Positions 54,957 to 63,313 of a DNA stretch of 64,000 nt are shown one piece after another. The first letter of the stretch is position 1; each line of letters opens with the position of its first letter. The position numbers were made by a program, and so were the translations under genes. The notes beneath the pieces are model-generated. The model ran no database searches and had not been told where the DNA came from. It saw nothing but the letters and a program-made list of their open reading frames with translations. This DNA is from Thermus sediminis (GTDB lineage: Bacteria > Deinococcota > Deinococci > Deinococcales > Thermaceae), in the NCBI RefSeq assembly GCF_003426945.1, contig NZ_QURO01000004.1:1661501-1725500 (forward strand), given 5' to 3'.

Positions 54957-54982
54957 TACCCCAACGGGTACCCTTACCCCAA
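54947..54982 (+). repeat. Two perfect tandem copies of an 18-base unit in the promoter leader
   Basis: CGGGTACCCTTACCCCAA is repeated exactly at 54947-54964 and 54965-54982. Each copy holds the palindrome GGGTACCC. The location at and after the -10 box suggests an operator pair or a slippage-type duplication. Confidence 0.95.
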
Positions 54983-55003
54983 TAAGACCTCGAGGAGGTT
55001 GGA

Positions 55004-56752
55004 ATGAAAAAAGCCTTGGTGCTGATCGGCCTTTTGGCCCTGGCGGGCGCCGCCAGCGCCCAGACCTTCGTCTGGCCGCAGAAGTGGACGGTGGCCAAGC
55101 CCCAGGAGGCAAGGCGCGGGGGTACCTTGCGGGCGGCGGTCATTTCCGACTACCGCACTTTTAACCCTTTCATCACCGCCGAGGCGGGCAATGTGCCTAG
55201 CATCATCTCGGGAGATAGGGGCCTCGTGACCCGGGACCCCACCACCGGGGACTGGATCCCCTACATGGCCGAGTCCTTCACGGTGAGCCCCAACAGACTG
55301 GAGATCACCTTCAAGATCCGCCGGGGCATGAGGTGGTCCGATGGCCGCCCCATCACCGCCGATGACTGGATCACCACCTGGCGCATCCACACGGACAAAG
55401 CGGTGGGCTCCAACGCTTACGACTCCTTCTTCCTTGACGGCAGGCCCATTGTCCTTCGGAAGCTGGATGACTACACCATCCGCTTCATCTACCCTAGGAC
55501 GGACGCTGAGGCCTTCAGCGTGGCCAGCTTTGCGCCCTGGCCCGCCCACATCTTCGGCCCCGTCTACCAGCGGGAGGGGGCGGAGGGTATCAAGAGGATG
55601 TGGCCCCTGAGCGCGGACCCTGCCAGTATCGTCTCTGGCGGCCCTTGGCTCATTGAGAGCTACCGCCCCGGGGAGCGCCTAGTCCTCAGGCGGAACCCCG
55701 CCTTTGGGGAGTGGAACAGGGACGAGGCGGGCAACCCCCTCCCCTACCTGGACCGCTACGAGATCCGGATCGTTGCGGACACCAACGCCCAGCTGGCCCA
55801 GTTCCTCGTGGGGAACATCGATGTCTTCAACCCCGCTACCGTAGACCACATCTCCCAGGTGCGCCAGGCCATCCAGGCGGGCCGTCTGGACGCCACCCTC
55901 AAGGTGAACGCTTCCCCTGTAGCCTCCAGCCAGTTCATGGTCTTCAACTGGAACAAGGCCTCGGACCCCTTCAAGCAGAGCCTCTTCCGCTCCGACAAGT
56001 TCCGCCGGGCCATGAGCCATGTGGTGAACCGACAGGCGGTCATTGACATCGTCTACGGGGGCCTGGGCACTCCCATGTACACCAGCGTTTACCCGGTCCT
56101 CACCCAGTGGGTGAACCCCAGGGTGCCCAAGTACGAGTACGACCTGAACCAGGCGTCCAAGCTCCTCGCTGAACTGGGCTTTACTCGGAGGGACCGGGAG
56201 GGCTTCCTGGTGGATAGCAGGGGCCGCCGCCTGGAGTTCAACCTGTCCACCAACGCCGGCAACGTCCAGCGGGAGCAGATCGCCAGACTCATCGTAGATG
56301 AGGCCAGGAAAGTGGGGGTCAGGGTCAACTTCCAGGCCATTGACTTCAACACCCTGGTGGGCCAGCTCCTCTCCTCCGGCCCCGACCGGCCGTTTGACGC
56401 CATCATCATCGGCCTCACAGGGGGCGGCCTGGACTGGCCCTTTGGCGCTAATGTGGTGCCCTGCAATGGTAACCTCCACATGTGGAACAAGTCGGGCCAG
56501 TGCCTGGACCCTAGGGAGACCCAGCTGGACGCCCTCTACTCCCGCGGCCGCGCGGAGCTGGACTTCCAGAGGCGGCGGGAGATCGCCTTCCGCATGCAGG
56601 AGATCGAAGCAGAGCTCCTCCCTGTCATTTACATTGCCGGCCCCAACTACCACCCCGCCTGGAACAATCGCCTGGGGGGCGAGCACCCCGATGCCATCAT
56701 CTCCAGCATCTGGGGGCAGCGGCAGCTGGAGCTGACCTTCATCAAGAGGTGA
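55004..56752 (+). CDS. Periplasmic peptide-binding protein of an ABC importer
   Basis: A 582-residue family 5 solute-binding protein. Signal peptide MKKALVLIGLLALAGAASA with cleavage before QT; no lipobox cysteine. GGTLRAAVISDYRTFNPFIT, ITFKIRRGMRWSDGRPITAD, WLIESYRPGERLVLRRNPAF and FRRAMSHVVNRQAVIDIVYG are family blocks. It captures oligopeptides or similar ligands for the two permeases and two ATPases downstream. Ribosome binding site GAGGAGG. Confidence 0.95.
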   Translation: MKKALVLIGLLALAGAASAQTFVWPQKWTVAKPQEARRGGTLRAAVISDYRTFNPFITAEAGNVPSIISGDRGLVTRDPTTGDWIPYMAESFTVSPNRLEITFKIRRGMRWSDGRPITADDWITTWRIHTDKAVGSNAYDSFFLDGRPIVLRKLDDYTIRFIYPRTDAEAFSVASFAPWPAHIFGPVYQREGAEGIKRMWPLSADPASIVSGGPWLIESYRPGERLVLRRNPAFGEWNRDEAGNPLPYLDRYEIRIVADTNAQLAQFLVGNIDVFNPATVDHISQVRQAIQAGRLDATLKVNASPVASSQFMVFNWNKASDPFKQSLFRSDKFRRAMSHVVNRQAVIDIVYGGLGTPMYTSVYPVLTQWVNPRVPKYEYDLNQASKLLAELGFTRRDREGFLVDSRGRRLEFNLSTNAGNVQREQIARLIVDEARKVGVRVNFQAIDFNTLVGQLLSSGPDRPFDAIIIGLTGGGLDWPFGANVVPCNGNLHMWNKSGQCLDPRETQLDALYSRGRAELDFQRRREIAFRMQEIEAELLPVIYIAGPNYHPAWNNRLGGEHPDAIISSIWGQRQLELTFIKR

Positions 56753-56803
56753 GCTAAGCTAGGTGCGCCCTGGGGTCCTGGCTCCGGGGCGCCTTCCGCC
56801 ACT

Positions 56804-57787
56804 ATGGCAGCCTACATCTTCCGCCGCATCCTCTACCTTATCCCCACCTTCTTCGGGGCTACCTTCCTGGCCTTCCTCATCATCCAGATGGCCCCGGGGG
56901 ACTACCTGACCCAACTGGAGCTGGACCCTAAGGTTACCCCAGAGACCATCGCCCGCCTCCGGGCCCAGTTTGGTCTGGACCGCCCCATCTACGAGCAGTA
57001 CCTCCTGTGGATGAACAACCTCCTCCACCTGAACCTGGGATACTCCTTCGCCTACCAGGCCCCGGTGCTCGAGGTCATCTGGCCCCGAGTGGTGAACTCC
57101 ATGGTCATCGTCATCCCCTCCACCCTCCTCCTCTACCTGGTGGCCATCCCCATCGGGGTCTACGGGGCGGTGCGCCCGTACTCCCTGGGGGACCGGATCC
57201 TCTCCTTTCTGGCCTACGTGGGCCTTTCCGTGCCCAGCTTCTTCCTGGCCCTCATCGCCATCTACATCCTTCTGCAGATCAAGTTCAAGACCGGAGTCCT
57301 CCTTTTCCCGGTCTCGGGTATGACCAGCAGCGGCTTTGAGCAGATGCCCCCCCTCAAGCAGTGGCTGGACATCGCCTGGCACGCGGTGGTGCCCATCCTG
57401 GTGGCCACAGCCAACGACATCGCCGGGCTCTCCCGCCTCATGCGGGGGCAGATGCTCGAGGTCTTGGGCCAGGACTACATCCGCACCGCCCGGGCCAAGG
57501 GCCTCGCGGAGCGGCTGGTCCTCTACAAGCACGCCTTCCGCAACGCGGTCATCCCCTTCGTGGCCACCCTAGGCGGCCTTCTTCCTAGCCTCATCTCTGG
57601 GGCGGGCTTTGTAGAGGTGGTCATGGCCTGGCCGGGTATCACCCCCTTCCTCCTAGACGCCATCGCCAGCCAGGACCTCTACGTGATCGCGGGCTTCCTC
57701 ACCGTGAGCCTGGTACTCCTTATGGTCGGCAACCTGATCTCCGACTTGCTCTTGGCTTGGGTGGACCCCAGGATCCGCTACGAGTAG
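56804..57787 (+). CDS. Peptide ABC importer permease 1 (DppB/OppB type)
   Basis: A 327-residue permease: YIFRRILYLIPTFFGATFLA at the N-terminus, LRAQFGLDRPIYEQYLLWMN, and the EAA loop DYIRTARAKGLAERLVLYKH then AFRNAVIPFVATLGGLLPSL. Six transmembrane helices. Gap of 51 bases after the binding protein gene. Confidence 0.96.
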   Translation: MAAYIFRRILYLIPTFFGATFLAFLIIQMAPGDYLTQLELDPKVTPETIARLRAQFGLDRPIYEQYLLWMNNLLHLNLGYSFAYQAPVLEVIWPRVVNSMVIVIPSTLLLYLVAIPIGVYGAVRPYSLGDRILSFLAYVGLSVPSFFLALIAIYILLQIKFKTGVLLFPVSGMTSSGFEQMPPLKQWLDIAWHAVVPILVATANDIAGLSRLMRGQMLEVLGQDYIRTARAKGLAERLVLYKHAFRNAVIPFVATLGGLLPSLISGAGFVEVVMAWPGITPFLLDAIASQDLYVIAGFLTVSLVLLMVGNLISDLLLAWVDPRIRYE

Positions 57788-57797
57788 GGGGTGGCCC

Positions 57798-59156
57798 TTG
57801 GAACGAGCCTCCGCTTCCCAGTTCGCCGTCGCCTTACGCCAGTTCCGCAAACACCGCCTGGCGGTCTGGGGCGGGCGCATCCTCCTGATCCTCTACTTCA
57901 TGGCCGCCTTCGCGGGCTTCTTCAGCCCTTACGACCCCAACTACTACGAGCTCTTCCCCCCCAAGGGCCACCACCCTCCAAGCCGCATCCACTTCGTGGA
58001 CCCGGAAACAGGCCGCTTGAGCCGCCCCTTCGTCTACGCCACCCAGAGGAGTATTGACCCCGTCACCCTCCAGCCCCGCTACGAGGAGGACCCCAGCCAG
58101 GGGAAGTTCTACGTCCGCTTCTTCGTGCGCACCCCGGAACAGCCCTACACCATCTTCCGGGTCTTCCGCTCCGACCTACGCCTCTTCGGCGTGGACCCTC
58201 CCGGGCGCATCTTCCTCATGGGCACGGACAACTTTGGCCGGGACCTCTTCAGCCGCGTGGTCTACGGGGGCCAGGTATCCCTCACCATCGGCATCCTCTC
58301 GGCCCTGGTTTCCTTCGTCCTGGGCCTCCTCCTTGGGGGCATCGCCGGGTACTTCTCGGGAAGGCCCTTCCGGCTCTCCCTACCCCCTTCCGCTTGGCGG
58401 GGGGCGGGCCTTCTTCTTGGGCCCCTGAGCCTCCTCCTCTGGCTTGGGGTGGGGGGAGCGGCCCTTTTCCTAGCCCTCTCCTTCGTCCGCTTAAGCCCCC
58501 AGGATAAGCTCTTTTCCTATACCACCCTGGTGGACGGGGTAGTCCTCCTCCTGGGGGTGGGGGCGGTTTTCCTCATCCTCCGTCGCATTTTCCGGGAGCC
58601 CATCCGCTTGGACCCTGACGACCTCATCATGCGCACTGTGGAGATCATCGCCGCCATTCCCTCCCTCTTCCTCCTCATCTCCTTGAGGGCGGTTTTTCCT
58701 ACGAACATTGACCCCCTTTTCACCTTCTACCTGGTGGTGGGGCTTCTAGGCTTCATCGGCTGGGGGGGGCTCGCCCGGGTGGTGCGGGGCATCGTCCTCT
58801 CCGTAAGGGAGATGGACTACGTGCAGGCGGCCCGGGCCCTGGGGGCTTCCGATAGGCGCATCATCGGCCGCCACATCCTGCCCGCTACCGCCAGCTACAT
58901 CATCGTGAGCCTCTCCCTTACCATCCCCGGGTTTATCCTGGGGGAGTCGGGCCTTTCATTCTTGGGGCTTGGGGTCACGGAGCCCTACACCAGCTGGGGC
59001 CTTCTCCTACAGGCGGCCCAGCAGGGAGGTTTCGCCTCCTTCACCGACCGCCCCTGGGTGCTCTGGCCGGGGTTTTTCATCTTCCTTTCCGTGCTCTCCT
59101 GGAACTTTTTAGGGGATGGCCTCAGGGATGCCCTGGACCCCAGGCGAAGGCAGTAG
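57798..59156 (+). CDS. Peptide ABC importer permease 2 (DppC/OppC type) with extra membrane insertion
   Basis: A 452-residue permease, about 150 longer than usual. Core blocks: LFLMGTDNFGRDLFSRVVYG-like region near residue 140-157, LIMRTVEIIAAIPSLFLLIS near 276-295 and EAA loop YVQAARALGASDRRIIGRHI. An insertion at about residues 189-273 adds two hydrophobic segments (GAGLLLGPLSLLLWLGVGGA, LVDGVVLLLGVGAVFLILRR) between GYFSG and DDLIMR, and the first periplasmic loop is enlarged. TTG start with GGGGGTGG upstream. Confidence 0.93.
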   Translation: MERASASQFAVALRQFRKHRLAVWGGRILLILYFMAAFAGFFSPYDPNYYELFPPKGHHPPSRIHFVDPETGRLSRPFVYATQRSIDPVTLQPRYEEDPSQGKFYVRFFVRTPEQPYTIFRVFRSDLRLFGVDPPGRIFLMGTDNFGRDLFSRVVYGGQVSLTIGILSALVSFVLGLLLGGIAGYFSGRPFRLSLPPSAWRGAGLLLGPLSLLLWLGVGGAALFLALSFVRLSPQDKLFSYTTLVDGVVLLLGVGAVFLILRRIFREPIRLDPDDLIMRTVEIIAAIPSLFLLISLRAVFPTNIDPLFTFYLVVGLLGFIGWGGLARVVRGIVLSVREMDYVQAARALGASDRRIIGRHILPATASYIIVSLSLTIPGFILGESGLSFLGLGVTEPYTSWGLLLQAAQQGGFASFTDRPWVLWPGFFIFLSVLSWNFLGDGLRDALDPRRRQ

Positions 59157-59201
59157 GCCCTTCTCTTTTGACCAGGTATGGCGTATAACGGATGAGGTGT
59201 T

Positions 59202-59219
59202 TTCGGGGCAACGCCCGAA
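59202..59219 (+). other. Small hairpin abutting the ribosome binding site of the first ATPase gene
   Basis: TTCGGG-GCAACG-CCCGAA forms a six-pair stem whose last bases are part of the AAGGAG ribosome binding site for the gene at 59229. TATAAC at 59184-59189 may be an internal -10. It could tune translation of the ATPases; this is inference. Confidence 0.4.
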
Positions 59220-59228
59220 GGAGCTAGC

Positions 59229-60248
59229 ATGGACGAGAAGCGGCTACTGGAGGTGAGGGACCTCAAGGTCCACTTCTTCACCGACGACGGGGTGGTGAAG
59301 GCGGTGGACGGGGTCTCCTTCCACGTGGACAGAGGGGAGACCCTGGCCGTGGTGGGGGAGTCGGGTTCGGGGAAGAGCGTGACTTCTTTGGCCATCATGC
59401 GTCTGATCCCCACGCCTCCTGGGCGGATCGTGGGGGGGGAGGTCCTCTTCCGGGGGAAGGACGGGCAGGTCCGGGACCTCACCAAGCTCCCCGAGGCGGA
59501 GATGCGGCGGATCCGGGGCAACGACATCGCCATGATCTTCCAGGAGCCCATGACCTCTCTGAACCCGGTGTACACGGTGGGGGACCAGATCGCCGAGGCC
59601 ATCATGCTCCACCAGGGGAAGAACCGGAAGGAGGCCATGGACTTGGCCGCCCACATGCTAGACCTGGTGGGGATTCCCGAGCCCAAGAGGCGGCTGGCCA
59701 ACTACCCCCACCAGATGTCGGGGGGGATGCGGCAGCGGGTGATGATCGCCATGGCCCTCTCCTGCAACCCCTCCTTGCTCATCGCCGATGAGCCCACCAC
59801 GGCCTTGGACGTGACCATCCAGGCCCAGATCCTGGAGCTCATGAAGAGGCTCCAGGAGGAGTTTGGCATGAGCATCCTCTTCATCACCCACAACCTGGGG
59901 GTGGTGGCGGAGATGGCCGACCGGGTGGTGGTGATGTATGCGGGCCGGGCGGTGGAGCAGGCGGACGTGGTGCCCCTCTTCAAGGAACCCCTTCACCCCT
60001 ACACCCAGGGGCTCCTCCACTCCGTGCCCCGGTTGGACCTGGCGGCGGAGCACAAGGTCCGCCTGGAGGCCATCCCCGGGAACGTCCCCAACCCCCTCTA
60101 CCTCCCCCCTGGGTGCGCCTTCCACCCCCGGTGCAAGCACTACGCGGAGGGCCTCTGCGATCGGGAGGTCCCCCCCTTGGAGGACGCCGGGGAGGGGCGG
60201 CAGGTCCGGTGCGTGCGTTGGCGGGAGATCCTGGAGGTCAGGGCATGA
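59229..60248 (+). CDS. Peptide ABC importer ATPase 1 (DppD/OppD type)
   Basis: A 339-residue ATPase: Walker [41 protein letters not shown] (Q loop), signature [20 protein letters not shown], Walker [21 protein letters not shown]. The C-terminal oligopeptide-transporter domain ends with [20 protein letters not shown], cysteines expected to bind an iron-sulfur cluster as in DppD/OppD. Its stop overlaps the next gene's ATG. Confidence 0.97.
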   Translation: MDEKRLLEVRDLKVHFFTDDGVVKAVDGVSFHVDRGETLAVVGESGSGKSVTSLAIMRLIPTPPGRIVGGEVLFRGKDGQVRDLTKLPEAEMRRIRGNDIAMIFQEPMTSLNPVYTVGDQIAEAIMLHQGKNRKEAMDLAAHMLDLVGIPEPKRRLANYPHQMSGGMRQRVMIAMALSCNPSLLIADEPTTALDVTIQAQILELMKRLQEEFGMSILFITHNLGVVAEMADRVVVMYAGRAVEQADVVPLFKEPLHPYTQGLLHSVPRLDLAAEHKVRLEAIPGNVPNPLYLPPGCAFHPRCKHYAEGLCDREVPPLEDAGEGRQVRCVRWREILEVRA

Positions 60249-61222
60249 ACGGGGTTCTCCTGGAGCTCAAGGACCTGAAGAAGCACTTTCCCATCCGGGG
60301 CGGGATCCTCTCCCGGGTGGTGGGGACCGTCAAGGCGGTGGACGGGGTTTCCTTCGCCATCAGGAAGGGGGAGGTCCTGGGCCTGGTGGGGGAGTCGGGG
60401 AGCGGCAAGACCACGGTGGGCCGCACCCTCCTCCGCCTCATTGAGCCCACGGGGGGGCGCATCCTCTTTGACGGCCAGGACATCACCGAGCTGCCCCGGG
60501 ACAGGCTCCGCCCCTTCCGGCGCCGGATGCAGATCATCTTCCAGGACCCCTTCAGCTCCCTGAACCCCCGGATGACCGTGGGGGACATCATCGCCGAGCC
60601 CCTCCTCATCCACGGGCTGGGCAAGACCCCAGAGGAGCGCCTGGAGCGGGTGGCGGAGCTACTAAAACTCGTGGGCCTCTCCCCAGACCACATGCGCCGC
60701 TACCCCCACGAGTTCTCCGGGGGGCAGCGGCAGAGGATCGGCATCGCCCGGGCCCTGGCGGTGGCCCCGGAGTTCATCGTGGCCGATGAGCCCGTTTCCG
60801 CCCTGGACGTTTCCATCCAGGCCCAGGTGGTGAACCTCCTCCAGGACCTGAAGGAGGAGCTGGGCCTCACGATGCTCTTCATCGCCCACGACCTGGCGGT
60901 GGTGGAGTACATCTCCGACCGGGTGGCGGTGATGTACCTGGGGAAGATCATGGAGATCGCCTCCTCCCGGGACCTCTACCGGAGCCCCAAGCACCCCTAC
61001 ACCGAGGCCCTTCTCTCCGCCGTGCCCATCCCTGACCCCACGGTGAAGCGGGAGCGGATCGTCCTCCAGGGAGACATCCCTTCCCCCATCAACCCCCCTT
61101 CGGGGTGCGTCTTCCGCACCCGGTGCCGCTACGCCCTGCCCGAGTGCGCAGAGGTGGTCCCCGAGCTCAAGGAGGTGGCCCCGGGCCACCTCAAGGCCTG
61201 CATCCGGGACGACATCCTCTAA
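60245..61222 (+). CDS. Peptide ABC importer ATPase 2 (DppF/OppF type)
   Basis: A 325-residue ATPase: [60 protein letters not shown] and [20 protein letters not shown], with C-terminal [23 protein letters not shown] 60245 overlaps the upstream stop (ATGA). The stop codon TAA is the first part of a dispersed hairpin repeat. Confidence 0.97.
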   Translation: MNGVLLELKDLKKHFPIRGGILSRVVGTVKAVDGVSFAIRKGEVLGLVGESGSGKTTVGRTLLRLIEPTGGRILFDGQDITELPRDRLRPFRRRMQIIFQDPFSSLNPRMTVGDIIAEPLLIHGLGKTPEERLERVAELLKLVGLSPDHMRRYPHEFSGGQRQRIGIARALAVAPEFIVADEPVSALDVSIQAQVVNLLQDLKEELGLTMLFIAHDLAVVEYISDRVAVMYLGKIMEIASSRDLYRSPKHPYTEALLSAVPIPDPTVKRERIVLQGDIPSPINPPSGCVFRTRCRYALPECAEVVPELKEVAPGHLKACIRDDIL

Positions 61223-61255
61223 GTACCCCGCCGTGGCTTTTGCCGCGGCGGGGGC
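61219..61255. repeat. Dispersed palindromic repeat, copy 2, likely terminator of the ABC operon
   Basis: CTAAGTACCCCGCCG followed by TGGCTTTTGCCGCGGCGGGG matches the element at 17141-17177. Here it supplies the stop codon of the second ATPase gene and a hairpin (CCCCGCCGTGGC / GCCGCGGCGGGG, with one mismatch) directly after it. Confidence 0.8.
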
Positions 61256-61363
61256 TAGGAAGGGCCCTTTCGGGCGCGAAGGTTGGCCCAAGTAGGGTGG
61301 GGGCCCCAAGATCCGCAGAAACCTCATAGGCCAGGTTTGCCCTCTTGGGGGTATACTGGCCCC

Positions 61364-61990
61364 ATGCTGGTCAAGGATGTGATGAAGGGTCCGGTCCTCA
61401 CCGTGGGCCCAGATGTGACCCTCGAGGAGGCCTACGGGCTCCTCCTGGCAAGGGGCATCCGCCACCTTCCCGTGGTGGCGGAGGGGAGACTGGTGGGCAT
61501 CGTTACCGACCGGGATATCCGCCTGGCCACCAGCCACCTGAACCCCAAGGGTCCCTGCCCCGGGTGCACCCAGGTGGGGGAGGTCATGACCCGAGAGGTG
61601 GTGACCGCCCACCCCTTGGACCCCGTGGAGGAGGCGGCCTTCGTCATGCGCCACCGCAAGATCGGCTGCCTGCCCGTCCTGGAGGATGGGGAGATCGTGG
61701 GCATCGTGACGGGAATAGACCTCCTGGACGCCCTCCTCAGGCTCACCGGGGTCACGGAGCCCTCCGGAAGGCTGGAGGTGCGCCTTCCTGACCGGGTGGG
61801 GGAGCTGGCCCGCCTCACGGGCTTTCTGGCGGGGCGGGGGGTGAACATCCACTCCCTCCTCTCCTACCCCGAGGAGGGGGAGTATGTGCGGGCCGTGGCG
61901 CGGGTGAACACCCTGGAGACCCACCTCCTGGCCCAGGGCCTCCGGGAGGCGGGCTTTGAGGTGCTCTGGCCCCCCAAGAAGCCATGGTGA
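61364..61990 (+). CDS. CBS-CBS-ACT domain protein (AcuB-like)
   Basis: A 208-residue protein: first CBS domain (VKDVMKGPVLTVGPDVTLEE, VGIVTDRDIRLATSHLNPKG), second CBS domain (VGEVMTREVVTAHPLDPVEE, VGIVTGIDLLDALLRLTG) and a C-terminal ACT domain (RLEVRLPDRVGELARLTGFL). It probably senses adenine nucleotides and regulates the deacetylase encoded next, as proposed for Bacillus AcuB/AcuC. TATACT lies 6 bases before ATG; the next gene overlaps by 7 bases. Confidence 0.9.
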   Translation: MLVKDVMKGPVLTVGPDVTLEEAYGLLLARGIRHLPVVAEGRLVGIVTDRDIRLATSHLNPKGPCPGCTQVGEVMTREVVTAHPLDPVEEAAFVMRHRKIGCLPVLEDGEIVGIVTGIDLLDALLRLTGVTEPSGRLEVRLPDRVGELARLTGFLAGRGVNIHSLLSYPEEGEYVRAVARVNTLETHLLAQGLREAGFEVLWPPKKPW

Positions 61991-63111
61991 TCTACCGGGA
62001 CGAGTACCGCCTCTACAACTTTGGCCCAGGCCACCCCTTCACCCCCGCCCGCCTGGAGATGCTCACCTCCCTGCTCCAGGCCCTGGGGGTCTGGCGGGAA
62101 CCCCTGGCCCCCCCCGAGGCCAGCCGGGAGGAGGTGCTCTCCGTCCACTCCGAGAGGCTGGTGAGGCGGGTGGAGGCGGCAAGCTGCGGCGAGGGGGTGC
62201 CGGATTTGGAGCACTACGGCCTGGGCACGGGGGACACCCCGGTCTTTCCGGGGATGGACCGGGCGGCCCGGGTCCTGGTGGGGGGGACCCTTGAGGGGGC
62301 GAGGCGGATCCTAGTTGGGGAGCGGCGGGTTCTGCAGCTGGGGGGCGGCCTCCACCACGCCCAGTACGACCGGGCCTCGGGCTTTTGCGTCTACAACGAC
62401 CTCTCCGTGGCCATCCGCCACTTGGTGCGGGCGGGCCTAAGGGTGGCCTATCTGGACATCGACGTCCACCACGGGGACGGGGTGCAGTGGATCCACTACG
62501 AGGAGAAGGAGGTCCTCACCCTAAGCCTCCACGAGTCGGGGCGCTACCTCTTTCCCGGCACGGGCCACGTCCACGAGATAGGCCGGGGGGCAGGCCTGGG
62601 GCGGAAGCTGAATCTCCCCCTGGAGCCCTTCACGGAGGACGGGAGCTACCTGGAGGTCTTTGAGGCCCTCCTGCCCTGGGCCCTTGGGGCCTTCCGCCCC
62701 GATGTCCTGGTGGTCCAGGCGGGGGCTGATGCCCACTTCTTGGACCCCCTGGCCGACCTCCTCCTCACCACCCGGGCCTACGAGCGCCTCTTCCGCCTCA
62801 TCCTGGAGTACGCGGAGGCCTACGCCGGAGGCCGGGTCCTCTTCACCTTGGGGGGCGGGTACAGCCTGGACGCTACGGTCCGGGTCTGGACCCTCCTCTA
62901 CCACGTCTTCCACGGCCTTCCCCTGCCTGAGAGGCTTCCCGAGGCCTGGCTCCGCCTCTGGGAGGCCCGTCTGGGGAAGCCCCTCACCCCCACCCTCCAC
63001 GACCCCGAGGGGGCCTACCCGGAGATCCCCAGGAAGCCGGAGATCGAGGGGCGCAACCGCCTTACCCTGAGAAGGCTCACGGAGCTGGCAGAGCCCTACC
63101 TGCTACACTAG
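61984..63111 (+). CDS. acuC: AcuC-type histone deacetylase-family protein deacetylase
   Basis: A 375-residue arginase/deacetylase fold: FGPGHPFTPARLEML, VLQLGGGLHHAQYDRASGFC (active-site histidines), VAYLDIDVHHGDGVQWIHYE (zinc ligands), VVQAGADAHFLDPLADLLLT and FTLGGGYSLDATVRVW. Bacillus AcuC deacetylates acetyl-CoA synthetase. Translationally coupled to the CBS-ACT gene. Confidence 0.93.
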   Translation: MVIYRDEYRLYNFGPGHPFTPARLEMLTSLLQALGVWREPLAPPEASREEVLSVHSERLVRRVEAASCGEGVPDLEHYGLGTGDTPVFPGMDRAARVLVGGTLEGARRILVGERRVLQLGGGLHHAQYDRASGFCVYNDLSVAIRHLVRAGLRVAYLDIDVHHGDGVQWIHYEEKEVLTLSLHESGRYLFPGTGHVHEIGRGAGLGRKLNLPLEPFTEDGSYLEVFEALLPWALGAFRPDVLVVQAGADAHFLDPLADLLLTTRAYERLFRLILEYAEAYAGGRVLFTLGGGYSLDATVRVWTLLYHVFHGLPLPERLPEAWLRLWEARLGKPLTPTLHDPEGAYPEIPRKPEIEGRNRLTLRRLTELAEPYLLH

Positions 63112-63115
63112 CGGG

Positions 63116-63313
63116 GTGAGGGTGATCCTGCGCCTGCCCGAGCGGAAGGAGGTGGAGGTGCGGGGGGATAGGCCCCTCAGGGAGGTCCTGGAGGAGCTGG
63201 GCCTGAACCCCGAGACCGTGGTGGCCGTGCGGGGGGAGGAGCTCCTTACCCTGGACGAGAGGGTGGAGGAGGGGGACACCCTGGAGGTCCTCTCCGCCAT
63301 CTCCGGAGGCTAG
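63116..63313 (+). CDS. ttuB: TtuB, ubiquitin-like sulfur carrier for tRNA 2-thiolation
   Basis: A 65-residue beta-grasp protein: RVILRLPERKEVEVRGDRPL, REVLEELGLNPETVVAVRGE and the C-terminal SAISGG, whose diglycine is thiocarboxylated. In Thermus TtuB donates sulfur to make 2-thioribothymidine at tRNA position 54 and also forms protein conjugates. TACACT at 63104-63109 lies 6 bases before the GTG start, inside the acuC end. Directly followed by ttuA. Confidence 0.95.
   Translation: MRVILRLPERKEVEVRGDRPLREVLEELGLNPETVVAVRGEELLTLDERVEEGDTLEVLSAISGG

Noticed and set aside
54947-54982. CRISPR-like or longer satellite array
   Set aside because: Only two directly adjoining copies with no spacers and no cas genes nearby.
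55679-56686. 335-codon open frame opposite the peptide-binding protein
   Set aside because: The opposite strand encodes a clear family 5 binding protein; this frame shows no motif or ribosome binding site.
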